DNA from: Polyporus tsugae
Lineage: Eukaryota > Basidiomycota > Agaricomycetes > Polyporales > Polyporaceae
Length of the DNA: 64,000 nucleotides
Direction: 5' to 3'
Assembly: GCA_024305745.1 (NCBI GenBank)
Contig: JAHRBS010000010.1
Coordinates: forward strand, 2,239,501 to 2,303,500
This document shows, one piece after another, positions 1 to 9,455 of the stretch. Both the position numbers and the translations under genes were made by a program. Each line of letters starts with the position of its first letter. Positions within the stretch are counted from its first letter, which is position 1. The notes under the pieces are model-generated. The model was not told the DNA's origin, searched no databases, and saw only the letters and a list, made by a program, of their open reading frames with translations.

Positions 1-627
1 AGCTGTTCGGACAAGATCTCTGGAAGTGGGGGCATTCCGTTGGGAAACTCGGGCCTGCAGACGCGTCCTCAGCATCGAGATCGATATGTTTGAGGTCAGA
101 ACAAGCTTATCTGGACGTACTTAATCGGGGCGCGCCCGGTGGGAGGCGGCGCAAGACGAGGCAGACCAGTCCCGCTGTACAGGAGATGAGGCTATGGTCA
201 GCGGTAAACATGCCATCAGTCTAACGAACACGTACTTGACGGGGGACGTCATGGCCGCAGCTCACTCGGCGCAAGAAAGGGTAGAGAGAGGAGCGAGCAT
301 CTCTGAATTCCCGAAGACGGTATATATAAGGGCGCCCTCATGTTTGCGGAGATCCATCGGACTCGGTGGAGAGAGTGGCTGAGAGACAATTTATGCTCAA
401 GGTTCGTCGGATCGCCCAACCACATATCTCTGCGCGTTTCCTCTGCGTTCGACCGTCGGTGCCGCGTCAGGCATCACTGAAAAACGGCTTGTACCGGTTG
501 CTAGACGAGCGGCACAAAAGGTAGCGCAAGGACGAGGAAGGGAAGAAAGCATAAGATAGCGTTAAAATATACAGACATGATACACAGCGCGAGTCCTCTA
601 CAACGAAACTGAATAGCCAGGCACCCA
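1..627. other. Left-edge intergenic region, no gene recognised
   Basis: This lies downstream of the PAPS reductase gene. A short open frame at 194-382 on the plus strand has no recognisable domain. A TATA-like run sits near 320-330. Nothing else supports a gene; part of it should be the 3' UTR of the minus-strand gene that ends at 628. Confidence 0.5.
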
Positions 628-1622
628 TCACGCCGTCGCCTCTACTGCCGGCGCAGATGGGGAAGAAGCAGACTGCTGCTCAGCGGCTGCCTTCTCCTGC
701 AACTGCGAGTGGGCTTCTAGTCAGCAAGCAGGGTCACTGAGTCACTATGATGAAGGCCAAGGACGTACCTTCTTTTCCGCATCTGCCTTCAGCTTGAAGT
801 AGTCTACATGCAGACCGCACTCGGTCTTCTCCTGCTTGCCCGCCCATCGGCCTGCACGCTCCCCGGTATCGCCCGCGCCACTTTTGATGGTGCTGTGCCA
901 GTCGCCGACGCTCCGGTAGCCCTGGTCGAGGAGCTTGTTGCGCGGCACTTTGTTGGCGTCGACATACCACTCGACGAACGGGAACGTCCAGGCGCAGAGT
1001 GGGTTCAGCTTGACGAGGCCCGTGCTGTCGACTTCGAGGGGCTGCAGGTTCGCGCGGTCTGCGCCTTGGGAGGCACGGCGGCCGGTGATCACTGCCTTCA
1101 CACCAAGCTCCTCGTACGCCCTTCGCGCAGGCTCAACCTAGGCGGGGAAAAGCGGGCTCAGTCAGAAACATGAAAACAAAAGGAGAGGGGGAAAGCCGAA
1201 GAACGCACCTTGACGAGATAGTCATATGTCACCTCGTCCGCCTCCCAGAACTTCTGCCCGTACTTCTTCTCGAACGCCTCGGCCGTGTCGCAGCCCTCGG
1301 GCTTGTACACGTCGACGTCACGGTTGTACCGCTTCTTGACCTCCTCCACGAGCTCGTAGGTCTCCGGGAAGTGGTAAAGCGTGTCGACAAAGATGAGTGG
1401 AGGAGGGTTCTGCGTGAACTTCGAGAGCATGTCAACGGCAACCAGACCGGTAAGCCCGAAGGCCGTCGTCTGGAAGAGACCGGGGACATGCTCGATAGCC
1501 CATTCGAGGATTCGCTCGGGGGTCTGGTCGCGAAGGTAGGCGTTGATTCGGTCGATCTCCTCTTGCGAGAGGGGAAGGTTGAGGGGCTTATCGAAGACCG
1601 GTTTTGAGGACTCGGTGGCCAT
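628..1622 (-). CDS. MET16: Phosphoadenosine phosphosulfate (PAPS) reductase
   Basis: The enzyme reduces PAPS to sulfite with thioredoxin in assimilatory sulfate reduction, in the cytosol. Three exons (1622-1209, 1137-769, 702-628) give 285 aa, close to the fungal size of about 260. The adenine-nucleotide alpha-hydrolase-like core begins around residue 45 (FQTTAFGLTG and the following IFVDTLYHFPETY), as in the PAPS reductase fold. The C-terminal ECGLH signature with the redox-active Cys (about residue 245) is intact. Exon 3 uses a CAG acceptor 14 nt past the first TAG, because only that one restores the frame. The tail is Ala/Ser-rich and low in complexity. It stands alone, transcribed away from the repeat block. 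The main uncertainty is the exact last splice site. Confidence 0.93.
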
Positions 1623-2359
1623 GACAGTAGATAACTAGGGAATCTCGGGGGCGAAAGGGGTATAGGCGGGCAGTCTGGAGTGGTTTGTTGTGTGGGATGT
1701 CATGGTCGAGGCAGGAGGTATAAGACGGAGAGATGGGACAGAATGCGCGCGCTGGGAGTGGTCGACAGCATCGCGACATGATGACGCCCGGTTCGGGGGA
1801 GCTGTTCAGCATGATTCAGCACCCTTCCAGAGGTCACGCAGGAGGACGTCGCGACCAATCGCTCGCAGGAGGTTTAAGGTCTCGTTGTTGAGCCTGGTTG
1901 ACATACTACACACTATTTGGAATATGTCTAGATGACACACACAGGGCGTGATGCATAGCTCCTCGTCGTCCATGGCCCAATTATGTCCACAGCCTTACTG
2001 TGCCAAGTCAGCAGACCGAATGAGGTGCCAGTGGAAAGTATGGGATGCAAGAACATCGACGTCCCAAGGGCCAAACACTGAGTATGTAACCTATCTGAGG
2101 CATATGTCAGGTCCATGATATTCGGTTTGAAAAATACGGCCTCGCGGCCCCTTCGATATGGGGACAATGCCACGATCGTTTACATGGGCTATGGGAGTGT
2201 ATATAAGAGTGGTTAAGATGCAATGACGGTTTTGCGTAGGATTTGCCGCACCTATAAAAGGTAGAAAGAAGTCAGTACTGACGCATCCACGGGTAAGGAG
2301 GGCTTTGTAGACTGTTAATCACTCTCACAACTGCATGCTCAGATTGCAAATTACGACCG

Positions 2360-2473
2360 TCATCCAGCTAAGAGGTCGATGTTCTTGAACGGCTCCTCAA
2401 GGAACCTGTCCAAGCCCAACACCAGCTGTACGGTAGGTTGCTTAACTTCCTCATTGTAAAACTTCATGCACAT
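2360..2473 (-). pseudogene. Possible 3'-exon remnant of an unidentified gene
   Basis: A 37-codon open stretch ending in TGA reads like real protein (it contains KFYNEEVKQPTVQLVLGLDR) rather than random sequence. A second piece just upstream on the same strand (near 2510-2535, ending DGIVPK) abuts a GTGAGA donor-like site. I do not recognise the family and cannot build a full gene; upstream frames are broken. It could be the tail of a decayed gene or a chance frame. Confidence 0.25.
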
Positions 2474-3114
2474 CGTCGACAGAATAAAGCAAAGGAATAA
2501 TGGGTCCTTCTCACCTTTGGAACAATTCCATCCAAGGTCAGAGAATTAAGGCGCGTCACGGAGGAAGCCCACTAACTTCAGATTGGCCCACTGCACAACT
2601 GACTACTATGTCACAGCGTTACGGAGCACGTGAGTCGGGCGCTTTCCATGACGAACTCGGACTTATCGCAAACCAAATAGACATATCGTCCACACAAAGG
2701 CTTTGCAAAATCTATGGGCCGTGCACCTGCCTTCGTGTTTGCAAGCATACAACGTAGAACTGATGCGGCAATCCTCAGTCTCACACTCACATCTGGTCCT
2801 CGGTTTGTAGCGGGCCAGAGGAGTGTCTCAGACTCAGCCGGATGCGGCGGACGCCCGGGCCCCAGGCTTTTGGTTTCTGTATGATGGGAATGATTTTTGG
2901 GATGCGCCGTGAGTTGCAGTCCCAACACATGTCAGAAAACAAATTTCAGCCATTTGTCTCTGGGTAGAAGAATGCAGAGGAGTTTATGCACACTCGGTCG
3001 CAGATAAGTGCTCTTGGCGTCTCTCGTGAGACAACCTGAATGGAACTTATGATGAGACGCCCATCTCCTCGGGCAAAGCGGAAGTGTATCTACTTTTCAA
3101 CAGAGCCCTAAATC

Positions 3115-3282
3115 AAAAATCGAGAACCTGAGCTTTTTAGAACTCACAAAGTTATGGTTTTCGATTTTCGAGAAGGGGACTCACTCTGGAGCCTATAGTT
3201 TTCAAAAGTTTTATCCCCGCCAGAATGGTCGAAGTGTGACAGGTTTGTATCACGTGATGTAGTCAGTTGTGCGGTAGGCCAA
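3115..3282 (+). repeat. Divergent copy of the 13.8-14.1 kb repeat family
   Basis: Blocks shared in the same order with 13925-14079 are: a run of A followed by TYGAGAACC, ACAAAGTTATGGT, CTATAGTTTT, CCCNGCCA, and a 24-nt tract GTGACAGGTTNNNATCACGYGATG (3236-3259 against 14056-14079). The word GCGGTAGGCCAA is at 3271-3282 and at 13737-13748. No coding potential is seen. It looks like an older, single-armed relative of the long inverted repeat. Confidence 0.6.
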
Positions 3283-4948
3283 GAGGAGGGCAAAAGCAAG
3301 TTTTGCGACACCGACCTCGAAAGTACTGAGGACCCCGGAAACCGGGGGGAGGGAGGGGTACCCCCCTTAGCCGACGATTAGCGCTGACTCAAGAGTGCAG
3401 TGCCTGGGATGTGCGTTGTGTTTGCCTTCGGTTCGCATTCTTAGATAGACTTTGGATAGACTCAGGGTACAAACGACCGTAGGCTATGCATATGCGCGAA
3501 TATCATACAATTATAATATTGTAGGTGTTTCATTAGTATTAAAGTGGGATATAACCTGGGCTGCCGAGTCCAAGTCAGCCCTATGCGCTCAACTTGAAGT
3601 CGCATGCACAGAATATTGAAGTACCCATGGATTGAAAATGGAGTCAGTGACTGCAGAGCTATTTATGAAGGCAGCGTGTTCACTTGAGCTTTCCAGTAAG
3701 GTCCGTAGATGACGCAGCACGCTTCAGGGGGGAAGCGGCACTCATTGCTGCCAGTGCCTGAGTACTCCGAGCGGTCACCGCCGGCTGCGCTTGAGCCACC
3801 GAGTTGGTCGGAGGCGTGGAGGCACTTGTCTCGGAGGTGCGTATATCTGCAAATTTCAGTGGCGGAATGTTGTCTTTAGGTATTCCGAGGAATAGTTCCT
3901 CCTCATGAGAGATGTGCGATGCAATGAGGAGTTTGGGAACCAGGGTACCATCTTGGATGCCGTCCGGAGAATAACCAGGGCGTTCCTTCTGAGTGTGCTT
4001 GGGCATATTGTACTTCCAGATAGCAGTACAAAGCTTCCCAACTTTGCGAGTGCATCCGGGTATTGTGCAAAGAATTGGAGTGTTGGTACACTGCATAGTC
4101 GACGTCGAAGTGAGGCTAGGCTTGTACTGAAAGTTGTGTGCATGGGAACACTCCCCTTTCACTTGTGGTGCCTTACCGGATGTGAGATATATTTGCTCGC
4201 AGGATTTGATGCTGGAACACCCGCAGAACCCGCATGGCATTGAGACACCGACCTAAAGGTTGTAGCTTTATTAGTTTTCCCAAGTCACTATTAGTGCGCC
4301 AAGCAAGGACAATACAACTGGCATACCTGAATAGCACCCATGGGAAGGGTCTCCTGAACACCACACTGAGCACAAAGAATATGCCTGCTGACATGATTCT
4401 GAGCGAGGCAGGCCTCCATGATTGCATGGCACTGATAACAGCGGAACTTGCCCTCAGTTTCTTCGTCCGCTGATGCAAGCTGCTGGGAGGCTTCTTCGGA
4501 GATGAAGACATTGCGGCCTGTTAATTTTTAAATTGAATACCTCAATGTTCAATCACGATCACAACAGACACGGAGATAATCTCTTACCAGTGGCATCCTG
4601 GTAGGGAAAAGTGTTACTCTCACGGAAGCACGGTAGCGACGAGAGCGCATTGTGCTTTTGGACTCTATCCCACACTGTGGCAGTGAGAATCATGAGTTCA
4701 GCATCTGTAAGTTCCCAAGTCAAACCGGATGTGTTGAGCTGTGGTACGGCACTGAGGGGAAGGCGACCCTTGATATCGACAATGTGGGGATTCACGGGCT
4801 CACAGAGGTGACTGGGTACCCGGACCATGAGGGTCTTTCGAATGGACTTGGAAGTTGAGAGCGGAGCAGTGGACTGCTTGCCGGGCAAGGTAAGCTGAGC
4901 GAATGACCCATCCCACACCCAAGAGTACGGGGTATCCAATGACTCGGA

Positions 4949-5276
4949 TGTTCAACCCGGGGGCAAAGCCCACACCGGGCAGCAACTCTAGCGGAAGCTC
5001 CGCATACTCACCTGGAGGGGTTGTTGAGGCTTGTTAAGTGATGATGGTGGTAGGGTGTAAAGAACTGTCTGTATTGGGGGCTCTGGGGAGCCCGTATATA
5101 TACTACTAGATTACATAAGAACTGTACAGTAGCATACACGGTGCACAGTCGAGCTGTGCGTGATTATCATAGACGAGGCTATGAGTAATCTAGCATGTGT
5201 GACAACTGGCGCTATGGCGGTGTCACAGCCTAGCGGCTATGTTGGCTGCCAGCGCTTGGCAGTGCCGCGCTCAACA
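4949..5276 (-). repeat. Copia 3' LTR
   Basis: This 328-bp terminal repeat is the 3' LTR in the element's sense (minus) orientation. It starts TGTTGAGC and ends in CA. It differs from the other LTR at 5 positions. Confidence 0.95.
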
Positions 5277-5285
5277 CTCCCCCTC
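5277..5285 (-). promoter_or_regulatory. Polypurine tract (plus-strand primer)
   Basis: The minus strand reads GAGGGGGAG immediately before the TG of the 3' LTR, the usual place for the RNase H-resistant primer. The pol st��p codon lies just upstream at 5287-5289. Confidence 0.75.
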
Positions 5286-5286
5286 G

Positions 5287-7284
5287 CTAAGTACTCGGCA
5301 TGGGTACGAAAGCGGATTTGGCGCTATAAGCTGGCCGTGGAAAGTGGAGCCCGAGTTGAGAGCGGAATTTAATGAATTTCGTCGCTCCCAAGTTCTTGGT
5401 GAATATATCGGCGGGATTGTCGTCACCTTCAATGTAGAATAGGTCAACGATGCCCTTTTCATGTACCTCCCGAATGTAGTGATAGCGGATGTCGATGTGT
5501 TTAGACCTTGGTTCCGTTACTGGATTCGATGCAATGAAGATAGACCCTTGGTTACCTCCAGAAAGAGGTATATGATCGATATAGTAGCCGAGTTCTGCAA
5601 GTAGGTTGCGAACCCAGACTACTTGGCGACTACAATCACTCATCGCCATATACTCAGCCTCAGTTGAGGAATGAGCAATCGTTTTCTGTGCACGTGAAGT
5701 CCACGAGAAAACACCACCCGCTAGTTTCAGGAAGAATCCTGTCTGCGAGCGTCGAGTGTTGGGATCTGATGCCCAATCAGAGTCAGTACCGGCAACTAAG
5801 CCAGTCTGAGCTTTGCCTTTGTAAACCAGGGAGTAATCCTTGGTTCCAACCAGATAGCGGCAGATATAGAGTGCACGCTTGAGGTGCTCCTCAGATGGGT
5901 TGGATGCAAACTGGGACAATTTTGTCACAGCGAAGGCTAAGTCCGGCCTTGTTCCTAACATGATATACAGTAGGGAACCAATGACTGTCTGGAACCTAGA
6001 GCGAAGCTCTGGTGTGGATTGCTCTTTGTTGGGCTCAGGTTGGTAACCTGCTGGGAGCGGAGTAGTAGCTGGTCGCGCGTTAGTCATGCTGCAACGTTCC
6101 AGTACTTTCTCTAGGTAGGTGCATTGATCCAGGTGGATATCGTTGCCTTTGCGTGTAATACGCATGCGTAAGAACTCTTTGGCATCGCCAAGGTCTCGAC
6201 ACTCCCACTTTCTCATGAAGCGAGCTTTCAGTTCAGCTACGAGCTTCCTATTTCGCCCACAAAAGAGTGCATCGTCAACGTAGACGATAACAACTACAAG
6301 TGCTCCATCAGAGCGTTTGTAGATGTATATGCCTGCATCATTGCTGAGCCGTTTAAAGCCCATCAATGTCATGGACTCAGACAAGGTGCGCCACCACGCT
6401 AAACCTGCCTGCTTAAGCCCATATAGAGCACGTTTGAGTCTGAGGACTTTGTGCTCTGTGCCGGGTGTGCGAAACCCTTCTGGCTGCTCCATATATATCT
6501 CTTCGTCCAGCTTGCCATATAGGTAGGCACTGCGTACATCGAGGCCTGAGATATGCCAGTCCTCGAGCATTGCTAATGCTGTGATGAGACGCACTGTCTC
6601 GAATCGTACAACTGGGGAGAATATTTTGTCGAAGTCTTCGCCTTCGACCTGGGAGAAGCCTTTTGCAACAAGCCTGGCTTTCTTTCGTCCATCAGTTTTG
6701 ACGTTGAATACCCAGCGGTTCTTGACGACCTTTCGCCCTTTGGGCCGGTCAACCAAGTCATACACATCGCGCCTGCGAAGAGCCTCTAATTCTTCGCGGC
6801 AAGCGTTGAACCACTCCTTTCGCTCATCCTTTGGTAGGACAGCGATATCACGGAAGGTCCATTCGTGCACATTAAGTGGCGAGGCCTTCTCCCCCTCATC
6901 GTCTGGTGGGATAGCCTTAGAAATAAGGTATTGGATGAGATATGCTCCCCCTTCCTGGCATAGTTCTGCCACATCAGTTCCGTCTGGATCACGCAGGGCA
7001 TCTTCGACTTCCTCTGAGGACGCGTCTTCATCATCATCATCTTCGTATTCAGATGATTCGTCCTCATCATCAGTTTCTTCCTCAGAACTTTCGTTCGAGT
7101 GTGCCTCTGAGCTTTGCTCACTAGGAGCGCCTGAGTGAGGTGGAGGGACTGGCTCTGCAGGTATAGGTTCCGGTATGGGACCAGAGTCATCCTCTTCCTC
7201 AGCGTCGCTGCTACTAGGTGAGATCATGGGAGTCTTGCCGTTCAATCTGCTTATTCTTTCCCTTACAGCGCACACACTTAGCAT
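5287..7284 (-). CDS. Copia pol fragment: reverse transcriptase and RNase H
   Basis: The 665-aa ORF starts with a very acidic, Ser/Glu-rich segment (residues about 20-110). It continues with a complete copia-type RT (RVT_2): KNRWVFNVK, ARLVAKGF, LDVRSAYLYG, catalytic YVDD (about residue 320), and then RNase H (GTDSDWA, SSTEAEYMA, HIDIRYHYIRE). The usual upstream protease and integrase are missing, about 500-600 residues fewer than a complete copia polyprotein. The frame is open only from a TAG at 7315-7317, so the ORF overlaps gag by at most about 100 nt, one base ahead of the gag frame. Expression would need a +1 (or -2) frameshift or internal initiation. Confidence 0.9.
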   Translation of the reverse strand: MLSVCAVRERISRLNGKTPMISPSSSDAEEEDDSGPIPEPIPAEPVPPPHSGAPSEQSSEAHSNESSEEETDDEDESSEYEDDDDEDASSEEVEDALRDPDGTDVAELCQEGGAYLIQYLISKAIPPDDEGEKASPLNVHEWTFRDIAVLPKDERKEWFNACREELEALRRRDVYDLVDRPKGRKVVKNRWVFNVKTDGRKKARLVAKGFSQVEGEDFDKIFSPVVRFETVRLITALAMLEDWHISGLDVRSAYLYGKLDEEIYMEQPEGFRTPGTEHKVLRLKRALYGLKQAGLAWWRTLSESMTLMGFKRLSNDAGIYIYKRSDGALVVVIVYVDDALFCGRNRKLVAELKARFMRKWECRDLGDAKEFLRMRITRKGNDIHLDQCTYLEKVLERCSMTNARPATTPLPAGYQPEPNKEQSTPELRSRFQTVIGSLLYIMLGTRPDLAFAVTKLSQFASNPSEEHLKRALYICRYLVGTKDYSLVYKGKAQTGLVAGTDSDWASDPNTRRSQTGFFLKLAGGVFSWTSRAQKTIAHSSTEAEYMAMSDCSRQVVWVRNLLAELGYYIDHIPLSGGNQGSIFIASNPVTEPRSKHIDIRYHYIREVHEKGIVDLFYIEGDDNPADIFTKNLGATKFIKFRSQLGLHFPRPAYSAKSAFVPMPST

Positions 7285-8809
7285 GTGAAGAGTGGTGAGG
7301 ACATGTATTCTGCTCTATAGCTACAGATACATGCGGGCTGTTTACACGACAAGAGGGACTTGCGACATTATCAGCTGCCATTAAGGGCGCGAAGTCAGCA
7401 TACAACTTGTTGTGGGGAGAAGAATAGACTGACCAGTACTGATCGAAGAAAGATTCAACTTCATCTTCAACCACGCCGAGCGACACGACATCCTCGTCGT
7501 CCGTCAGCTCGTTCATCGGGTCGTCCAGAGGGGCGAGGCGCTCCTCTAGGGTGCGCTCTGACATGCGCTCCCTGAGGGTGCGCTTGCGCTTGGGCGCGCG
7601 GTCCTCCTCGCTGTCCGAGTCCTCGAACTGCGAACTGCTGCTCTCCTCGGTGCCACTGGGCAAGTCGTCGCCACCACTCATCGTCGGAGATCGGGTTGAT
7701 GAAGATGCGAGTGGGGTGGCCGCGGGTGAGGCCGCGCGGTTCTGTTCCTCCGGGGCGCGAGGGGCCTGTTGGAGTCGGGCGAGGTCCTCGAGGATGCGGA
7801 TGCGCTCGAACGTCGGCTGGATGCCGAGTTCCTCGGCGAGGGATATGGCAGACGTGAGCGAGGGGTACTTGTTGTCCCCTGTCTTTGCGCGGACGGGCTT
7901 GCGCATGAGAGCGCGCGGATCCTCCACTCCGCTGGGGCCCTGGGTGATCGTGGTTGGGACGTCAGTGATGTGGGCAAAAGGCGCCACGTCAACCATATGG
8001 GCAAAGTGCGCATGTTGGTGCGCACCTGGCTGTCCACCACGACCACGTCCAGAGCGGCGGCCGCGAGAGCGTCCACCTTGTTGCTGCTGCCCATCAGGGC
8101 GCTGCTGCTGCTGCTGCCGCTGAGGGCGCTGCTGCTGCTGCTGACGGAAGTTGGGGTCCGGCCCCTTGCGCTTGACAGCGCTGATCTTGTTGGCGTTGTT
8201 ACACGACTGGTGACGTCCTTGGCGCTGTTCCCAGTGCATGATCACGGCCTGGCGGACGCCGGCGAGCGTGATCTTCTTGATGGCAGGGCCAGCAGCGTCA
8301 TCCTTGAGGCCAGAGATGTAGACCTGGATGACGGGATCCATGGACTGAGGGAGCTTGGAGACGAGCATCATCCCCTTGACATGCTCTGAAACGTCGAACT
8401 TGTTGGTATCAAGGCGCTGGAAGTGCGCCTCGAGCTTGTCGAGGGCTGGGATAGGATTGGAGTCGCTGGGGACGGTGAGACTGATCGCGGCACGGAAGTC
8501 TTGATAGACGATGGGGATGCCCGGCTTCCCGTAGTTCGTCTTGAGGTGGTTCCAGATGTCCGCGGCAGTGGTCTTGCTAGCGATGGCACTGATGATGCTT
8601 TGAGCGAGGCGAAGGCGGATGTTACCCATGGCCTTGCCGTTGAGTCCGTCCCATTCTGCTTGCTTGTCAGCATCGGTGGCGGGGCGAGACTCGTTGATGA
8701 CCTTCCACTGTCCTTGTGCCAGGAGGTAGGACTCCATGGTCACGGCCCACTCGAGGTAGTTGGGGCCCGTGAGGACGCTGGTAACGGCGGTGTAGAGCGC
8801 GTTCGACAT
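7214..8809 (-). CDS. Copia Gag-like protein with an unrelated C-terminal half
   Basis: 531 aa. Residues about 1-210 match copia Gag (UBN2-type: LTGPNYLEWAVTMESYL, NHLKTNYGKPG, HWEQR). Then come a poly-Gln/Arg tract (about 222-245) and an RG-rich RNA-binding-like stretch. Where a zinc knuckle, protease and integrase should follow, there is instead a Ser/Glu-rich segment with basic islands (APKRKRTLRERMSER) that I cannot assign to any retroelement domain. A short Cys/His cluster near the end (CPHHSSHAKCVRC) is not a standard CCHC knuckle. The segment may be captured host or other-TE sequence. Confidence 0.85.
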   Translation of the reverse strand: MSNALYTAVTSVLTGPNYLEWAVTMESYLLAQGQWKVINESRPATDADKQAEWDGLNGKAMGNIRLRLAQSIISAIASKTTAADIWNHLKTNYGKPGIPIVYQDFRAAISLTVPSDSNPIPALDKLEAHFQRLDTNKFDVSEHVKGMMLVSKLPQSMDPVIQVYISGLKDDAAGPAIKKITLAGVRQAVIMHWEQRQGRHQSCNNANKISAVKRKGPDPNFRQQQQQRPQRQQQQQRPDGQQQQGGRSRGRRSGRGRGGQPGAHQHAHFAHMVDVAPFAHITDVPTTITQGPSGVEDPRALMRKPVRAKTGDNKYPSLTSAISLAEELGIQPTFERIRILEDLARLQQAPRAPEEQNRAASPAATPLASSSTRSPTMSGGDDLPSGTEESSSSQFEDSDSEEDRAPKRKRTLRERMSERTLEERLAPLDDPMNELTDDEDVVSLGVVEDEVESFFDQYWSVYSSPHNKLYADFAPLMAADNVASPSCRVNSPHVSVAIEQNTCPHHSSHAKCVRCKGKNKQIERQDSHDLT

Positions 8810-9109
8810 CGTGCGAGAGGGGTTAAAGTCTGGAGGGAAGAAGACGTGTCAGTCAACATCCACAAAGACTTTTTAGGGCAGCGGTCATGGAAAAACGCGC
8901 TGGCATAGGTTCCCCCTCTATTTGGTGGAGGGCAGGCAGCGACCTCGAAGGCGCGCCACATCCAGCTCCACTGCTGTGGATGGCAGGCAGCGGATAATCG
9001 CGCCACATCCATCCAACAGGTCGTCTGCCATAACGGCGACGAAGGGATTCCAGGCGAGCTGGGAGCCTCACAGGTCGCAGCCAGCAATGAGCGGCGCAGT
9101 ACCTGGGCA

Positions 9110-9127
9110 TCACCAGGGCTCATAACC
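9110..9127 (-). promoter_or_regulatory. Putative primer-binding site
   Basis: On the minus strand, GGTTATGAGCCCTGG begins directly after the CA end of the 5' LTR, where the tRNA primer anneals. I cannot say with confidence which tRNA, or half-tRNA, it matches. Confidence 0.5.
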
Positions 9128-9455
9128 TGTTGAACCCGGGGGCAAAGCCCACACCGGGCAGCAACTCTAGCGGAAGCTCCGCATACTCACCTGGAGGGGT
9201 TGTTGAGGCTTGTTAAGTGATGATGGTGGTAGGGTGTAAAGAACTGTCTCTATTGGGGGCTCTGGGGAGCCCGTATATATACTACTAGATTACATAAGAA
9301 CTGTACAGTAGCATACACGGTGCACAGTCGAGCTGTGCGTGATTTTCATAGACGAGGCTATGAGTAATCTGTCATGTGTGACAACTGGCGCTATGGCGGT
9401 GTCACAGCCTAGCGGCTATGTTGGCTGCCAGCGCTTGGCAGTGCCGCGCTCAACA
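9128..9455 (-). repeat. Copia 5' LTR
   Basis: This 328-bp terminal repeat is the 5' LTR in the element's sense orientation. It is followed on the plus strand by the target duplication TCGGA at 9456-9460. It should carry the element's promoter and polyadenylation signals. Confidence 0.95.

Larger units (their letters stand above)
1623..3679. other. Gene-poor interval between MET16 and the repeat block
   Basis: About 2 kb with no complete gene that I can support. It contains a possible C-terminal exon remnant at 2360-2473 on the minus strand and a divergent non-coding repeat at 3115-3282. TATA-like runs occur near 2200 and 2252. The remaining open frames are short and unrecognised. Confidence 0.5.
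4949..9455 (-). mobile_element. Ty1/copia LTR retrotransposon, full-length but apparently non-autonomous
   Basis: The element is 4507 bp with 328-bp LTRs (TG...CA ends) that differ at only 5 positions. It is flanked by a 5-bp target duplication TCGGA (4944-4948 and 9456-9460). The polypurine tract GAGGGGGAG (reverse of 5277-5285) directly abuts the 3' LTR, and a primer-binding-like GGTTATGAGCC follows the 5' LTR (from 9127 downwards). A gag-like ORF and an RT-RNase H ORF lie on the minus strand. No protease DTG/DSG motif, no integrase HHCC and no DDE core can be found, so it probably depends on a relative in trans. The low LTR divergence indicates a recent insertion. Confidence 0.93.

Noticed and set aside
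3680..4948. Independent small Cys-rich gene left of the copia element
   Set aside because: Its frame continues exactly into 9456 onward once the element and one target duplication are discounted, so it is the 3' part of the split gene.
6581..7138. 185-codon plus-strand Ser-rich ORF inside the copia element
   Set aside because: Antisense of the acidic Asp/Glu/Ser segment and RT region of pol.
7220..7290. Cys/His cluster at the end of gag as an integrase HHCC or CCHC knuckle
   Set aside because: Spacing (CPHHSSHAKCVRC) fits neither CX2CX4HX4C nor HHCC, and no DDE core follows before the RT.
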